Positions 29,346-39,047 of a stretch of 64,000 nucleotides of DNA are shown here, one piece after another (the stretch's first letter is position 1; each line of letters opens with the position of its first letter). Both the position numbers and the translations under genes were made by a program. Under the pieces are notes generated by a model that saw only the letters and a list, made by a program, of their open reading frames with translations, was not told the origin of the DNA and searched no databases. Location of the stretch: positions 1 to 64,000 of the forward strand of contig NZ_AORV01000065.1 in the NCBI RefSeq assembly GCF_000350485.1. Direction: 5' to 3'. Source of the stretch: Ruminiclostridium cellobioparum subsp. termitidis CT1112. Its GTDB lineage: Bacteria > Bacillota > Clostridia > Acetivibrionales > DSM-1351.

Positions 29346-30650
29346 TCAATTTGACTGAATTTTCTCCACAGCCTGCTTCCAGATTTCCTCAGCAGTCTTT
29401 TTTCCCTCCAGGAAGTAGGGAAACTGCTTTATAACTATATCATTCCAGGCACTTCTGTCTATGATATGATCTGGAATTGACGTCTTGTTTTCTTCCAGGG
29501 TCTTTTCATATAAATCAATACTTTGCTGTGCCAGTGAACTATAGGGTGTTTCCTGCTGTATTTTAAGATTGCTCAGCAAGGCGGTTTTCTCATAGAAAAA
29601 TGTAGCTGTTTCCTTTGAGGTAAGATGTTTTAACAATAAAATGGTGTTTTCCTCTCCGCTTGGTGTATCCCAGGCACTGCTGCTGATATAAAAGGTTCCT
29701 CCGCCCAGTCCTGTGGGAATTTTGGGACTGTTGTTATTTATTGAAGGGAAGGGAATCATTTCAACACTCTCATCATATTTGTCAAAATAAGGTATGAACC
29801 AGGAACCCTGAACTATCATTGCCGCCTGTTTTGAAAAAAACAGCTGGTTTCTCTCATTACTGTTGAGAGTGAGTGCATCATTGGGAAAAGCCTTCATATC
29901 GTACAGTTCTTTCAGATATTTCATTGCATCGATATAATACTTATTGATCTTCCCGTCTGTAATGCTTTCCTCAACACCCTTGCTGCCGCCCAGATTGGCT
30001 ATCATATTCTGGTATATATAGGAACCTTCTGCAGAGGAATTATAGGCTATGGGTATTATACCGTTTTCTTTGAATTTTGTAATAGCTGTTTTGAGTTCCT
30101 CATAATTTTCAGGTATTTTAACCTGATATTTATTAAAGAGGTCCTTATTGATAAAAAGTCCTTCAAATACCAATTCGAACGGTATTCCATATATTCTGTT
30201 TTCATAGGTTGTAAGGGAGAAACTGGACTCTTTGAAACTGTCCATCCAGCTTCGGTCTTCCTTTAATTTATCGGTAAGATCGGCCACTTTATTTGCCTTT
30301 ATAAGATACTTTATGTCTGAGCCCGGCCAAAGACCAAAAACATCAGGTTCATTTCCTGATGCAAATCTTGTCTTAAGAGTCGGTAAATATTCATCTCCAA
30401 ATATTGATTGATTTGATATCTTGATAGTACTGTTTTCATTTTCAAACTTGGCTATTATTTCTTTTAAACTTCCAGCTTTACTGTCAACACCGCCCCATGA
30501 AGTCATTAATTCGATTGTGGTACTCTTGGTTGGTAATGCAGGACTTTTTGACTTTTCGGATTCTTTTGTTATGCTACCTGCACACGCGACCATTGAAATG
30601 CCAAATATAGCAACAGCTATAATACTCAAAACCCTTTTTGAGTATTTCAT
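29346..30650 (-). CDS. Sensory solute-binding lipoprotein linked to two-component system
   Basis: A 434-residue extracellular lipoprotein of the family 1 sugar-binding group. The signal peptide ends MVAC with Cys23. The mature part begins IELMTSWGG and contains FASGNEPDVFGLWPGSD, a common pattern in this family, and GSWFIPYF. I use the ATG at 30650, six bases after GAGGTG; a GTG three codons upstream overlaps that site. No permease gene accompanies it. Its place directly upstream of the kinase suggests it presents cellodextrins or another sugar to the sensor rather than feeding a dedicated transporter. Confidence 0.88.
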   Translation of the reverse strand: MKYSKRVLSIIAVAIFGISMVACAGSITKESEKSKSPALPTKSTTIELMTSWGGVDSKAGSLKEIIAKFENENSTIKISNQSIFGDEYLPTLKTRFASGNEPDVFGLWPGSDIKYLIKANKVADLTDKLKEDRSWMDSFKESSFSLTTYENRIYGIPFELVFEGLFINKDLFNKYQVKIPENYEELKTAITKFKENGIIPIAYNSSAEGSYIYQNMIANLGGSKGVEESITDGKINKYYIDAMKYLKELYDMKAFPNDALTLNSNERNQLFFSKQAAMIVQGSWFIPYFDKYDESVEMIPFPSINNNSPKIPTGLGGGTFYISSSAWDTPSGEENTILLLKHLTSKETATFFYEKTALLSNLKIQQETPYSSLAQQSIDLYEKTLEENKTSIPDHIIDRSAWNDIVIKQFPYFLEGKKTAEEIWKQAVEKIQSN

Positions 30651-30770
30651 GAATTTCACCTCACTCTACACAGATTTAAAGACAGCGTCATCTAGGAAAT
30701 GGCAGTAAAGAAATATATCATATACAGTTATTATAATTATTTATCAGTACAATTTGCAACAATAAAGTGA

Positions 30771-30811
30771 AAAAAGCTGCACGGAAAACTGTGTTCCGGC
30801 AGCTATTTTTA
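30771..30811 (-). terminator. Terminator of ClpE-like gene
   Basis: On the minus strand AGCTGCCGGAA pairs with TTCCGTGCAGCT and runs into TTTTTT. It lies just past the stop codon at 30817. Confidence 0.85.
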
Positions 30812-30816
30812 TTTTA

Positions 30817-33156
30817 TTAAATAATTGATAACTTTATTTCATTGTTTTCATCCAGGTCAACGCCAACCAGTGAGCCCTCTTTTATGTTTCCCTTCAGGTA
30901 CTCCTCGGACAACCTGTCTTCAATATAATTCTGAATGGCGCGTCTTAAAGGTCTTGCGCCAAACTTGATGTCATAGCCTTTTTCCAGTATGAATTCCTTC
31001 ACCCTGTCGGATATATTTATTCTGATATCCTTATCTCTCGCTTCGGTATATACCTCCTCAAGCATTAATTCTATTATTTGCTTAAGCTCCTCATTGTTCA
31101 GCTCGGTAAATACAATTACCTCGTCAATCCTGTTTAAAAACTCAGGTCTGAAGGTCTCTTTGATCACATCCTTTACCTTGCTTTCCAGAGTGGCATAAGC
31201 ATTGTTTGCAAAACCGATGCCGCTTGACTTAAAGTTGGTTCCGGCGTTGGATGTCATAATTATTATTGTATTTTCGAAACTTACGGTCCTTCCGTGGCTG
31301 TCTGTCAGTCTGCCGTCCTCAAGTATCTGAAGCAGCATGTTGAATACATCGGGATGAGCCTTTTCAATTTCATCCATCAAAATTACCGAATAGGGTTTTC
31401 TTCTGACCTTTTCTGTAAGCTGTCCTGCATCATCATATCCCACATACCCCGGAGGTGAACCTATGAGTTTGGAAACAGTGTGTTTCTCCATATATTCGGA
31501 CATATCAAGCCTTATCAGTGCTTCCTCACTCTCAAACAATTCCATGGCCAATGCCCTTACCAGTTCGGTTTTACCAACACCGGTGGGGCCCACGAATATG
31601 AAGGAAGCAGGCTTTTTCTTTTTCTTGAAGCCCGATCTGCTTCTTCTTATTGCCCTTGAAACTCCTTCAACAGCCTTGCTCTGACCTATTACACGCTTGT
31701 GCAGCCGGGTTTCAAGATTGATGAGCTTTTCCGATTCCTCTTCACTGAGCCTTTGTATTGGGATTTTGGTCCAGGCTTCAATGACACTTGCAATATCGTC
31801 TATTGTCAGCTCAACATCCTTACTTGTATCTTCGATATCTTTTATAAGTCCGATTAGCTTACATTCGTGAACCTTTAAATCGGCTGCCTTCTGGTAATCT
31901 TCTATGGAGTCTGCAGAAATAGCGGTTTCCTTTTCTTCCTGGACTCTGCGGAGTTCATCTTTGTATGATTGAAGTTCTGTAAGTTTTACATTTCCTAGGT
32001 TTGCCCTTGAACCTGCCTCATCTATGACGTCAATTGCCTTGTCGGGCAGCATTCTGTCCGTTATATATCTCTCAGAGTAATTAACAGCCGCCTTAACAAT
32101 TTCATCGCTGATCTTTACCCTGTGATATTCTTCGTAATAATGCTTTATCCCAATTAATATTTCAATGGATTCCTCTATGGAAGGCTCATCCACTATAACA
32201 GGCTGGAATCTTCTTTCAAGAGCCGAATCCTTTTCTATATGCTTTCTGTACTCATTGAGTGTTGTGGCTCCGATAACCTGTATCTCGCCTCTCGACAAAG
32301 CCGGTTTGAGTATGTTGGCCGCATTCATGGCACCTTCGGCTTCCCCGGCTCCCATTATATTGTGAAGCTCATCTATAACAAGAATTATATTTCCAAAGGA
32401 TTTGGCTTCTTCTATAATTCCCTTCATTCTGCTTTCAAATTGGCCCCTGAACTGGGTACCTGCTACAACACTTGTCATATCCAGCAGATAAACCTCTGAA
32501 TTAAACAGTTTCTGAGGAACGCTCTTCTCGGCAATTCTGACGGCAAGCCCTTCTGCTATGGCAGTTTTTCCTACACCAGGCTCACCGATTAGAACAGGAT
32601 TGTTTTTTGTCCTCCTGTTCAATATCTGTATAACCCTTTCAATCTCCCTGTTCCTTCCGATCACCCTGTCTATGGCACCGTCTTTTGCCTTATCGATCAG
32701 GTTTGTCCCGTACATATCAAGGTACTTTTTCTTTTTAACAACCTTTTTATCCTGTACCTTGGTCTTGGTTGAATTCTTTTCCTTATCTTCCCCGTTGCCT
32801 TTGTCCTGGTTACTGACAGCCGGTACATCAGTGTTTTGATTGTCCGCTGTTTTAGGAAAAGCTTTATTCAGCATTCCAAAAAACGGATTTGTCTGATTTA
32901 CATCACCTGCATCTGTCTGTAAAGCCTCCAGCAGCTCATTGCCCTCCATATCCTCAAGCATATCGCCAACCTGCTTGCTGATGTTATCAAGCTCATCCTC
33001 CGTCATTCCCGTCTGTGATAAAAGCTGATCTATGGGCTGTAAATTCTGCTTTCTGGCGCAGCTGACACAAAGCCCCTCCTGTACCTGCCTCCCGTCAACT
33101 ATTTTAGTCACAAAAACAACTGCTATATTTTTATTGCATACTGAGCATTTTATCAT
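30817..33156 (-). CDS. ClpE/ClpC-like AAA+ ATPase with N-terminal zinc finger
   Basis: A 779-residue two-ring AAA+ unfoldase. The N-terminus has a treble-clef-type zinc finger, Cys4-x2-Cys7 and Cys30-x2-Cys33, as in ClpE and McsA, then a charged linker rich in Lys and Asp. D1 has Walker A GEPGVGKTA and Walker B VLVIDELHN-type residues; D2 has GPTGVGKTE and the Clp signature RLDMSEYMEKHTVSKLIGSP. There is no Clp_N repeat domain, which favours ClpE over ClpC. The ATG at 33156 follows TGGAGGTCAAT. It should remodel or unfold damaged proteins, possibly with ClpP encoded elsewhere. It is a single-gene unit with its own promoter region. Confidence 0.88.
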   Translation of the reverse strand: MIKCSVCNKNIAVVFVTKIVDGRQVQEGLCVSCARKQNLQPIDQLLSQTGMTEDELDNISKQVGDMLEDMEGNELLEALQTDAGDVNQTNPFFGMLNKAFPKTADNQNTDVPAVSNQDKGNGEDKEKNSTKTKVQDKKVVKKKKYLDMYGTNLIDKAKDGAIDRVIGRNREIERVIQILNRRTKNNPVLIGEPGVGKTAIAEGLAVRIAEKSVPQKLFNSEVYLLDMTSVVAGTQFRGQFESRMKGIIEEAKSFGNIILVIDELHNIMGAGEAEGAMNAANILKPALSRGEIQVIGATTLNEYRKHIEKDSALERRFQPVIVDEPSIEESIEILIGIKHYYEEYHRVKISDEIVKAAVNYSERYITDRMLPDKAIDVIDEAGSRANLGNVKLTELQSYKDELRRVQEEKETAISADSIEDYQKAADLKVHECKLIGLIKDIEDTSKDVELTIDDIASVIEAWTKIPIQRLSEEESEKLINLETRLHKRVIGQSKAVEGVSRAIRRSRSGFKKKKKPASFIFVGPTGVGKTELVRALAMELFESEEALIRLDMSEYMEKHTVSKLIGSPPGYVGYDDAGQLTEKVRRKPYSVILMDEIEKAHPDVFNMLLQILEDGRLTDSHGRTVSFENTIIIMTSNAGTNFKSSGIGFANNAYATLESKVKDVIKETFRPEFLNRIDEVIVFTELNNEELKQIIELMLEEVYTEARDKDIRINISDRVKEFILEKGYDIKFGARPLRRAIQNYIEDRLSEEYLKGNIKEGSLVGVDLDENNEIKLSII

Positions 33157-33193
33157 ATTGACCTCCATTGATATTTAAATGAACCGTGTTGTT

Positions 33194-33213
33194 GAGGTCA
33201 TTATTCCGACCTC
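33194..33213. promoter_or_regulatory. Inverted repeat GAGGTC-N8-GACCTC at clp promoter
   Basis: A perfect 6-bp palindrome with an 8-base spacer lies directly after the -10 region of the clp promoter, where a repressor would block initiation. It is neither a CIRCE element nor the usual CtsR heptad repeat. Confidence 0.45.
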
Positions 33214-33215
33214 CC

Positions 33216-33244
33216 ATATTTTGAGTACATTCCATTTTTGTCAA
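33216..33244 (-). promoter_or_regulatory. Putative promoter of ClpE-like gene
   Basis: On the minus strand a perfect TTGACA (33244-33239) is followed after 17 bases by AAATAT (33221-33216), a weak -10. Transcription would start near 33209. Confidence 0.5.
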
Positions 33245-33258
33245 TTTCTCCGATAGCA

Positions 33259-33287
33259 TATTATAACCGCTTATGGAGGTTATAATA
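33259..33287. promoter_or_regulatory. Ten-base inverted repeat upstream of clp promoter
   Basis: TATTATAACC (33259-33268) and GGTTATAATA (33278-33287) are perfect inverted repeats around nine bases, 15 bases upstream of the -35. A related palindrome TATAAC-C-GTTATA lies at 33405-33417. They may be sites for the same regulator. Confidence 0.4.
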
Positions 33288-33289
33288 GT

Positions 33290-33740
33290 GACTCTTTTTC
33301 AGCATTAAAATAAAATTTATTATTTCATGGTCAATATTTTACCTCTTGTCCGGTCTTATTACTATTATGTGATGCACATAATATATACCACTTATACCGA
33401 TATTTATAACCGTTATATTATCTTTTCAATATATAAACATGGAAATACCCCATCTTGCAACTTTATATATACATATATACTATATTATTTCCAGAAATGT
33501 CTATAATTTTTTAAATTTTATATTTTCCCTTTTACTCCAATATGTTTTTAATAGTATAACACAAGTATACTCCTAGGTCTAACAGCTTTTCAGTTGTTTT
33601 TGCTACTATTAAGTTATATTCGTTATTAATTGCAAAACAAATTAATTAACCGTGTCTATAGTCTTCCTTGCGTGTTTATACGTCCTTAATCCCTGTTTTG
33701 ATTTTTCAATATGTAAATATTCTGTTACCGGATTAAATAA
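33290..33740. other. AT-rich intergenic stretch
   Basis: Apart from the small palindrome at 33405-33417 I see no gene, RNA or long repeat here. No reading frame has a plausible ribosome site. It separates the clp gene from the convergent-side terminator of the phosphate transporter. Confidence 0.5.
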
Positions 33741-33747
33741 ATTTGGA

Positions 33748-33799
33748 AAAAAGGAAACGGCAAATTAAACCAGGCTTAATCTACCGTTTCCTTTTTTAA
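33748..33799 (-). terminator. Terminator of phosphate transporter operon
   Basis: AAAAAAGGAAACGG pairs with CCGTTTCCTTTTTT, with an inner AT-rich stem. A T-tract is present on each strand, and it lies about 37 bases past the PiT stop. Confidence 0.85.
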
Positions 33800-33835
33800 G
33801 TATAGAGTTAAAATTTATATCCTGTTTAGTTTATT

Positions 33836-34834
33836 TCAGATAAATAACTTGAATATGGTAGTTATAAATGCACCTATCAAGGCGGATACAGGAATGGTAA
33901 TTACCCAGGCCCAGACTATGTTTCTTACAAGGGACCATTTAACGGCCGACAGTCTCTTTGAGGCTCCCACACCCATTATTGATGATGAAATAACATGCGT
34001 GGTACTGACGGGGGCTCCAAAATGTGTCATGGTCTCTATGACAATGGCAGCACCTGTTTCGGCAGCAAAGCCTCCGATAGGCTGCAGCCTGATCATATTG
34101 ACCCCTATGGTCTTGATTATTTTCCAGCCTCCGATGGAGGTTCCCAAAGCCATTGATAATGCACAGGCCACCATAACCCAGGGCTGTACACCCGTATGAC
34201 CGCCGTTCAGGCCTGCACCCACCAGAGCCAGAGTTATGATACCCATGGATTTCTGCGCATCGTTATTACCGTGGGAATAAGCCATAAATGCCGCAGATAT
34301 TATCTGTAATTTTGAAAACCATTTGTTTATGAATCTCGGGGTTAAATTACGGAGTAGTTTGTACAATAAGGTCATAAATAGAAAGCCTATACCAAAACCA
34401 ATAAACGGCGAAGTTACCAAAGGCAATACCACCTTCTCCCAAACTCCCTGCCATTTTACAATGCTTATTCCCCCTGAATAGGCAATTGCAGATCCCACCA
34501 GCGCTCCGATCAAAGCATGTGACGAACTGCTGGGAATTCCGAAATACCAGGTTATCAAATCCCATATAATTGCAGCGATAATGGTCGCAATTATTACATA
34601 TTGGCCTTTAATCATATCGCCGTCCACCAAACCATTGGTTATGGTATGGGCAACTTTACTGCTGGTCAGTGCACCTACAAAATTTAATACTGCCGACATA
34701 AGTATTGCCTGTCTTGGAGACAGCACTCTTGTTGAAACAGATGTAGCGATAGAATTTGCAGTATCGTGAAAGCCGTTTATAAAATCAAATCCTAGTGCCA
34801 ATACAACAACAGCTACCAATGAAACACTAAGCAT
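33836..34834 (-). CDS. PiT-family inorganic phosphate transporter
   Basis: A 332-residue membrane protein that takes up phosphate (or metal phosphate) with a cation. The PiT signature occurs in both halves: GFDFINGFHDTANSIAT near the N-terminus, and AYSHGNNDAQKSMGI in the second half. GAPVSTTHVISSSIMGVGAS is also conserved. About ten membrane segments are visible. The start overlaps the last 8 bases of the DUF47 gene, so the two are co-translated. Low-affinity PiT transporters are commonly paired with DUF47 proteins. Confidence 0.95.
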   Translation of the reverse strand: MLSVSLVAVVVLALGFDFINGFHDTANSIATSVSTRVLSPRQAILMSAVLNFVGALTSSKVAHTITNGLVDGDMIKGQYVIIATIIAAIIWDLITWYFGIPSSSSHALIGALVGSAIAYSGGISIVKWQGVWEKVVLPLVTSPFIGFGIGFLFMTLLYKLLRNLTPRFINKWFSKLQIISAAFMAYSHGNNDAQKSMGIITLALVGAGLNGGHTGVQPWVMVACALSMALGTSIGGWKIIKTIGVNMIRLQPIGGFAAETGAAIVIETMTHFGAPVSTTHVISSSIMGVGASKRLSAVKWSLVRNIVWAWVITIPVSALIGAFITTIFKLFI

Positions 34835-35450
34835 TTTTCATTACAACCCCTTCTACTATATTTGCAACATCTTCACATGCATCTATTGTATTTTCCAGTA
34901 ATTCAAATATCGCCTTCCATTTTATTACTTCAACCGCATCGGTTTCAGACATAAACAAACTGGCCATGGCATCCCTGAAAATGGTATCTGCTTCATCTTC
35001 AACATTATTCACTTCAATAATCTTGTTCTGAAGCTGCTTGCTTTTCTTCATATTCTTTACTTCAATCATTACATTTCTCAGTTCGCCGGTGGCCTTAACA
35101 ATCAACTTTGTAAGAGTAAGTGCTTCGGGTCTTACTTCCTTAACATTGAACATGCTGAAGCGGTGAGCTGCACTCTCAATATCATCGGTAATGTTATCAA
35201 GTTCTTTGGCAATGGTAAAAATATCTTCCCTGTCAATAGGAGTAATAAAGGATTTGTTAAGTTCATTAAGAATTTTGTGAACATAGCTGTCACATGCGTG
35301 CTCAGCTTCTTCAATGCTCATGATCTTTTCGTTGACATTGACATAATTGTGTGTCAAATCATCAAGCAGGTTTGCTGCCTTACAGATGATTTCACAAGTC
35401 TCAATAAAATAGTCAAAAAATATCTCTTCCTTAGCTGTAATTCTAAACAT
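34827..35450 (-). CDS. DUF47 PhoU-like accessory protein of PiT transporter
   Basis: A 207-residue, helix-rich cytoplasmic protein of the DUF47/PhoU-like family that modulates the paired PiT transporter. Conserved features are the metal-binding acidic repeats IEEAEHACDSYVHKI and ITDDIESAAHRF in the first half and VNNVEDEADTIFRDAM in the second. The ATG at 35450 follows AAGAAGG; an upstream in-frame ATG adds 11 unrelated residues. It is the first gene of the two-gene operon. Confidence 0.92.
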   Translation of the reverse strand: MFRITAKEEIFFDYFIETCEIICKAANLLDDLTHNYVNVNEKIMSIEEAEHACDSYVHKILNELNKSFITPIDREDIFTIAKELDNITDDIESAAHRFSMFNVKEVRPEALTLTKLIVKATGELRNVMIEVKNMKKSKQLQNKIIEVNNVEDEADTIFRDAMASLFMSETDAVEVIKWKAIFELLENTIDACEDVANIVEGVVMKNA

Positions 35451-35602
35451 TGTGAGGTACCTTCTTTCGACAAAATATAACATTTAACCGTTACCATTAT
35501 ATAGTATTGTTAACTAATTTACAATAAAGTTAACATAGAATTAACAAAGCCAGGTATTGGCTGTTTTGATGCAATAAATGATTATTTAGGAGCACGTAAA
35601 TA

Positions 35603-35635
35603 GAGTTCCTAGAAAAACGTATTTTATAGGAACTC
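35603..35635 (-). terminator. Stem-loop after uvrA
   Basis: GAGTTCCTA and TAGGAACTC form a 9-bp stem about 30 bases past the uvrA stop. The following T-tract is short, so efficiency is uncertain. Confidence 0.5.
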
Positions 35636-35667
35636 CTTAATTATTTATTATGAAATTTATTGATACT

Positions 35668-38493
35668 TTATTTTAATATCCTTTTCAGATAATTTCCCGT
35701 ATAGGAACCTTCAACCTTTGCTACCTGCTCAGGAGTACCCTGGGCAATAATGGTACCGCCCTTGTTTCCTCCTTCAGGGCCCAAGTCCAAAATATAATCG
35801 GAGGTTTTGATAACATCCAGATTATGCTCGATAACAACTATGGAATTGCCTGCATCCACAAGCCTCTGGAGAATGTCTATAAGTCTGTGCACATCGGCAA
35901 TATGAAGTCCGGTGGTAGGCTCGTCCAATATATAGAGAGTACTTCCGGTACTTCTTTTGGACAGTTCGGTAGCAAGTTTGACCCTTTGGGCTTCTCCTCC
36001 CGACAGGGTGGTTGAGGGCTGTCCTACCTTGACATAGCCCAGGCCGACATCGTAAAGTGTCTGCAGCTTTCTTTGAATTTTAGGTATGTTTTTGAAAAAT
36101 TCAAGTGCATCCTCTACAGTCATATTGAGAACATCAGAGATACTTTTCCCTTTATATTTGACCTCCAGTGTCTCCCTGTTGTACCTCTTGCCTTTACAAA
36201 CTTCACAAGGCACATAAATATCAGGAAGAAAATGCATTTCTATTTTAATTATACCGTCTCCGCTGCAGGCTTCACATCTGCCTCCCTTGACATTGAAGCT
36301 GAACCTTCCGTTCTTGTAGCCCTTCATTTTTGCTTCTGTGGTAGCAGCAAAAACCTCCCTGATGAGATCAAATACTCCTGTATAGGTAGCAGGATTGGAT
36401 CTCGGCGTCCTTCCGATTGGCGACTGGTCGATGTTTATAACCTTGTCCAGGTTTTCTACGCCATTTATGGCATCATGGGCCCCAGGCCTGGTCCTTGCCC
36501 TGTTCAACTGCGCTGCCAGGCTGTTGTATAATATCTCGTTTATAAGTGAACTCTTACCTGACCCTGATACTCCCGTAATTGAAGTTAAGACTCCAAGTGG
36601 TATTTTGGCATTGACTCCTTTAAGGTTGTTCTCCCTTGCCCCCAGGATTTCAAGCCACTTTCCATTGGGTTTTCTGCGTTTTTTGGGAACCTCGATACTC
36701 TTTCTGCCGCTGAGATACTGGCCTGTCAGGGACTCCTCACACTCAAGTATCTTTTCCAGCGAACCTTCGGCCACCACATTTCCTCCATGGATGCCTGCGC
36801 CGGGTCCCATGTCTATAATGTAATCAGCGGCATGCATGGTGTCTTCGTCATGCTCCACCACAATAAGGGTATTTCCCAAATCCCTCAGGCGGTTCAAGGT
36901 GGTCAGCAGTCTTGCATTATCTCTCTGATGCAGTCCGATGCTGGGCTCATCGAGTATATACAAAACTCCCATCAAACCCGAGCCGATCTGTGTTGCAAGC
37001 CTGATCCTCTGTGCTTCCCCGCCTGATAAGGTCCCGGCAGCTCTGGAAAGGGTCAGATAATCCAATCCAACGTCCACAAGAAACCCTATCCTGGCATTTA
37101 TTTCCTTCAAAATCTGGTTTGCAATCATTTTTTGTCTTTCGGTCAGATCAATATTTATGAAAAAGTCCTTTGTGTCTGCAACAGACATGGTGGACAGCTC
37201 GTGAATATTTTTATTTCCTACGGTCACAGCGAGACTTTCGGGCTTCAACCTGGCGCCGTTGCAGTCAGGGCATGGAGTATTGCTCATGAACTGCTCGTAA
37301 TACTGCTTCATACCTTCCGACTGGGTTTCCTTGTAGCGTCTCTCAACTACATTCATTACGCCCTCAAATGCGGCCATATAAGATCCGCTGCCGTATTCTC
37401 TCTCATACTCGACTTTTATTTTTTCACCCTTTGTCCCGTAAAGTATGATATCGAGTATTTGGGCAGGAAGCTTATGAACAGGAGTGTTGAGCTTAAACTT
37501 GTAATGCTTTGCCAAGGCATTGAAAATCATCCTGGTATAGGCATCTTCGCTCTCCACATTCCAGCCCGAAACCGTAATGGCTCCGTCGGCAAGAGACAGG
37601 GATCTGTCAGGTATCACAAGATCGGGGTCCACTTTGAGCAGGTTGCCCAGTCCCGTACAGGTAGGGCAGGCACCAAAGGGATTGTTGAAGGAGAACATCC
37701 TGGGTGTGAGCTCTTCAATGCTTATGCCGCAATCGCTGCAGGCAAAATTCTGGCTGAAAAGTATTTCTTCCTTACCGACAACGTCTATTATCGCAATGCC
37801 GCCGCTTAAGTGAAGTACAGTTTCCAACGAATCGGAAAGCCTCTTCTGTATATCCTCACGGATGATAAGCCTGTCCACGACAATCTCTATATTGTGCTTC
37901 TTGTTCTTGTCCATTGTGATTTCGTCATTGATGTCCAGCACCTGTCCATCGACTCTGATCCTGACAAAGCCGCCTTTTTTGGCATCCTCTATAAGCTTGT
38001 GGTATTCTCCCTTACGACCTCTGACAACAGGTGCAAGCAATTGGATCCTTGTGCCTTCCTCAAAAGAGAGTATCTGGTCAACCATCTGATCTACTGTTTG
38101 CTGGGTTATCTCTTTCCCGCATTTGGGACAATGAGGTATACCTATTCTTGCATAAAGAAGTCTGAGATAATCATGAATCTCGGTTACTGTTCCGACAGTG
38201 GAACGGGGATTTCTGCTGGTAGTTTTCTGATCTATGGATATGGCGGGTGATAAGCCGTCTATGTAGTCCACATCAGGTTTTTCCATTTGGCCCAGAAACT
38301 GTCTGGCGTATGAAGACAGAGATTCGACATACCTGCGCTGTCCCTCTGCATAGATGGTGTCAAAAGCCAGCGAGGATTTTCCCGACCCGCTGAGACCGGT
38401 AATAACAACAAATCTATCCCTTGGAATTTCAATGTCCACATTCTTTAGATTGTGCTCCCTGGCACCTTTTATGAAAATATTGTCCCTTATCAT
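35668..38493 (-). CDS. uvrA: UvrA, excinuclease ABC subunit A
   Basis: A 941-residue damage-recognition ATPase of nucleotide excision repair. It has two ABC ATPase units with Walker [10 protein letters not shown] and GVSGSGKSS, two LSGGEAQR signatures, and zinc modules at [26 protein letters not shown] and [17 protein letters not shown]. Length is normal for the family. The start at 38493 ([16 protein letters not shown]) is preceded by TGGAGC; an upstream ATG adds eight residues. A LexA-type box overlaps the -35 of its promoter (see 38628-38666). uvrB is not adjacent in this window. Confidence 0.97.
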   Translation of the reverse strand: MIRDNIFIKGAREHNLKNVDIEIPRDRFVVITGLSGSGKSSLAFDTIYAEGQRRYVESLSSYARQFLGQMEKPDVDYIDGLSPAISIDQKTTSRNPRSTVGTVTEIHDYLRLLYARIGIPHCPKCGKEITQQTVDQMVDQILSFEEGTRIQLLAPVVRGRKGEYHKLIEDAKKGGFVRIRVDGQVLDINDEITMDKNKKHNIEIVVDRLIIREDIQKRLSDSLETVLHLSGGIAIIDVVGKEEILFSQNFACSDCGISIEELTPRMFSFNNPFGACPTCTGLGNLLKVDPDLVIPDRSLSLADGAITVSGWNVESEDAYTRMIFNALAKHYKFKLNTPVHKLPAQILDIILYGTKGEKIKVEYEREYGSGSYMAAFEGVMNVVERRYKETQSEGMKQYYEQFMSNTPCPDCNGARLKPESLAVTVGNKNIHELSTMSVADTKDFFINIDLTERQKMIANQILKEINARIGFLVDVGLDYLTLSRAAGTLSGGEAQRIRLATQIGSGLMGVLYILDEPSIGLHQRDNARLLTTLNRLRDLGNTLIVVEHDEDTMHAADYIIDMGPGAGIHGGNVVAEGSLEKILECEESLTGQYLSGRKSIEVPKKRRKPNGKWLEILGARENNLKGVNAKIPLGVLTSITGVSGSGKSSLINEILYNSLAAQLNRARTRPGAHDAINGVENLDKVINIDQSPIGRTPRSNPATYTGVFDLIREVFAATTEAKMKGYKNGRFSFNVKGGRCEACSGDGIIKIEMHFLPDIYVPCEVCKGKRYNRETLEVKYKGKSISDVLNMTVEDALEFFKNIPKIQRKLQTLYDVGLGYVKVGQPSTTLSGGEAQRVKLATELSKRSTGSTLYILDEPTTGLHIADVHRLIDILQRLVDAGNSIVVIEHNLDVIKTSDYILDLGPEGGNKGGTIIAQGTPEQVAKVEGSYTGNYLKRILK

Positions 38494-38627
38494 TTTTAAG
38501 CTCCATTTCTGCTTCATAAGATAAACATAAATTTCGGTTACTGTCTACCTGATAACACTTTTTCTATAATAAATATTAAATTTTACACTACTGTAAATAA
38601 AATCCTGCATGAATTTTATGCATTTAT

Positions 38628-38666
38628 ATTATATCAAAATAAGAAAAGAATGCAAACATTTGTTCG
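38628..38666 (-). promoter_or_regulatory. uvrA promoter with overlapping LexA/DinR box
   Basis: On the minus strand CGAACAAATGTTTG (38666-38653) is a perfect fit to the Gram-positive SOS box CGAACRNRYGTTYG. It overlaps the -35 TTTGCA (38656-38651), and TATAAT (38633-38628) follows after 17 bases. LexA bound here would block transcription until DNA damage. Confidence 0.8.
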
Positions 38667-38840
38667 ATAATTTCTAAAATTTTATTCTATTGAGTAATTA
38701 TGGAATAAGCATGGATTAATTAAGCGGCCTATTGATCAACTTTTCATTGATATTATCTTAAACATCTGTTATAATAGCTTCGGATAAAAAGTATCCATAT
38801 AATTTCATATTGTAAGGTATTGGCAGACAATTAATAATTC

Positions 38841-38871
38841 TTGACGGCATTATTTGACGGTTTGCTTTATA
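38841..38871 (+). promoter_or_regulatory. Putative promoter of thiT leader
   Basis: TTGACG (38841-38846) and TTTATA (38866-38871) are 19 bases apart directly before the riboswitch. The spacing is slightly long, and a second TTGACG lies at 38854. Confidence 0.4.
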
Positions 38872-38986
38872 CCTGAACGGGGAGCTGAAAATTGATTCGG
38901 CTGAGATAAGTATATTTACTTAAAACCCTTTGGAATGCTCTGCATTCCATGTACCTGATCTGGGTAATGCCAGCGTAGGAAAGCTT
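38872..38986 (+). promoter_or_regulatory. TPP (THI-box) riboswitch
   Basis: The aptamer core is clear: GGGGAGC near 38879, CGGCTGAGA (38899-38907), AACCCTT, then ACCTGATCTGGGTAATGCCA and GCGTAGGAAAGC to 38985. The stem GGAATGctctGCATTCC lies between the arms as a variable helix. It binds thiamine pyrophosphate and represses the thiT gene downstream. Confidence 0.95.
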
Positions 38987-38988
38987 AT

Positions 38989-39027
38989 TGTCATGCTGCA
39001 TTTTTCCAAACAGGTATGGCATTTTTT
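38989..39027 (+). terminator. Riboswitch expression-platform terminator
   Basis: TGTCAT (38989-38994) can pair with ATGGCA (39016-39021) immediately before TTTTTT. This is a plausible TPP-dependent terminator located 20 bases before the thiT ribosome site. Confidence 0.5.
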
Positions 39028-39047
39028 ATTTTAAGGAGGAGTTTACC

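Noticed and set aside
37132-37809. A 225-codon open frame on the plus strand
   Set aside because: It is antisense to uvrA, whose frame is fully conserved with both ATPase domains; the antisense frame is a shadow of uvrA codon usage.
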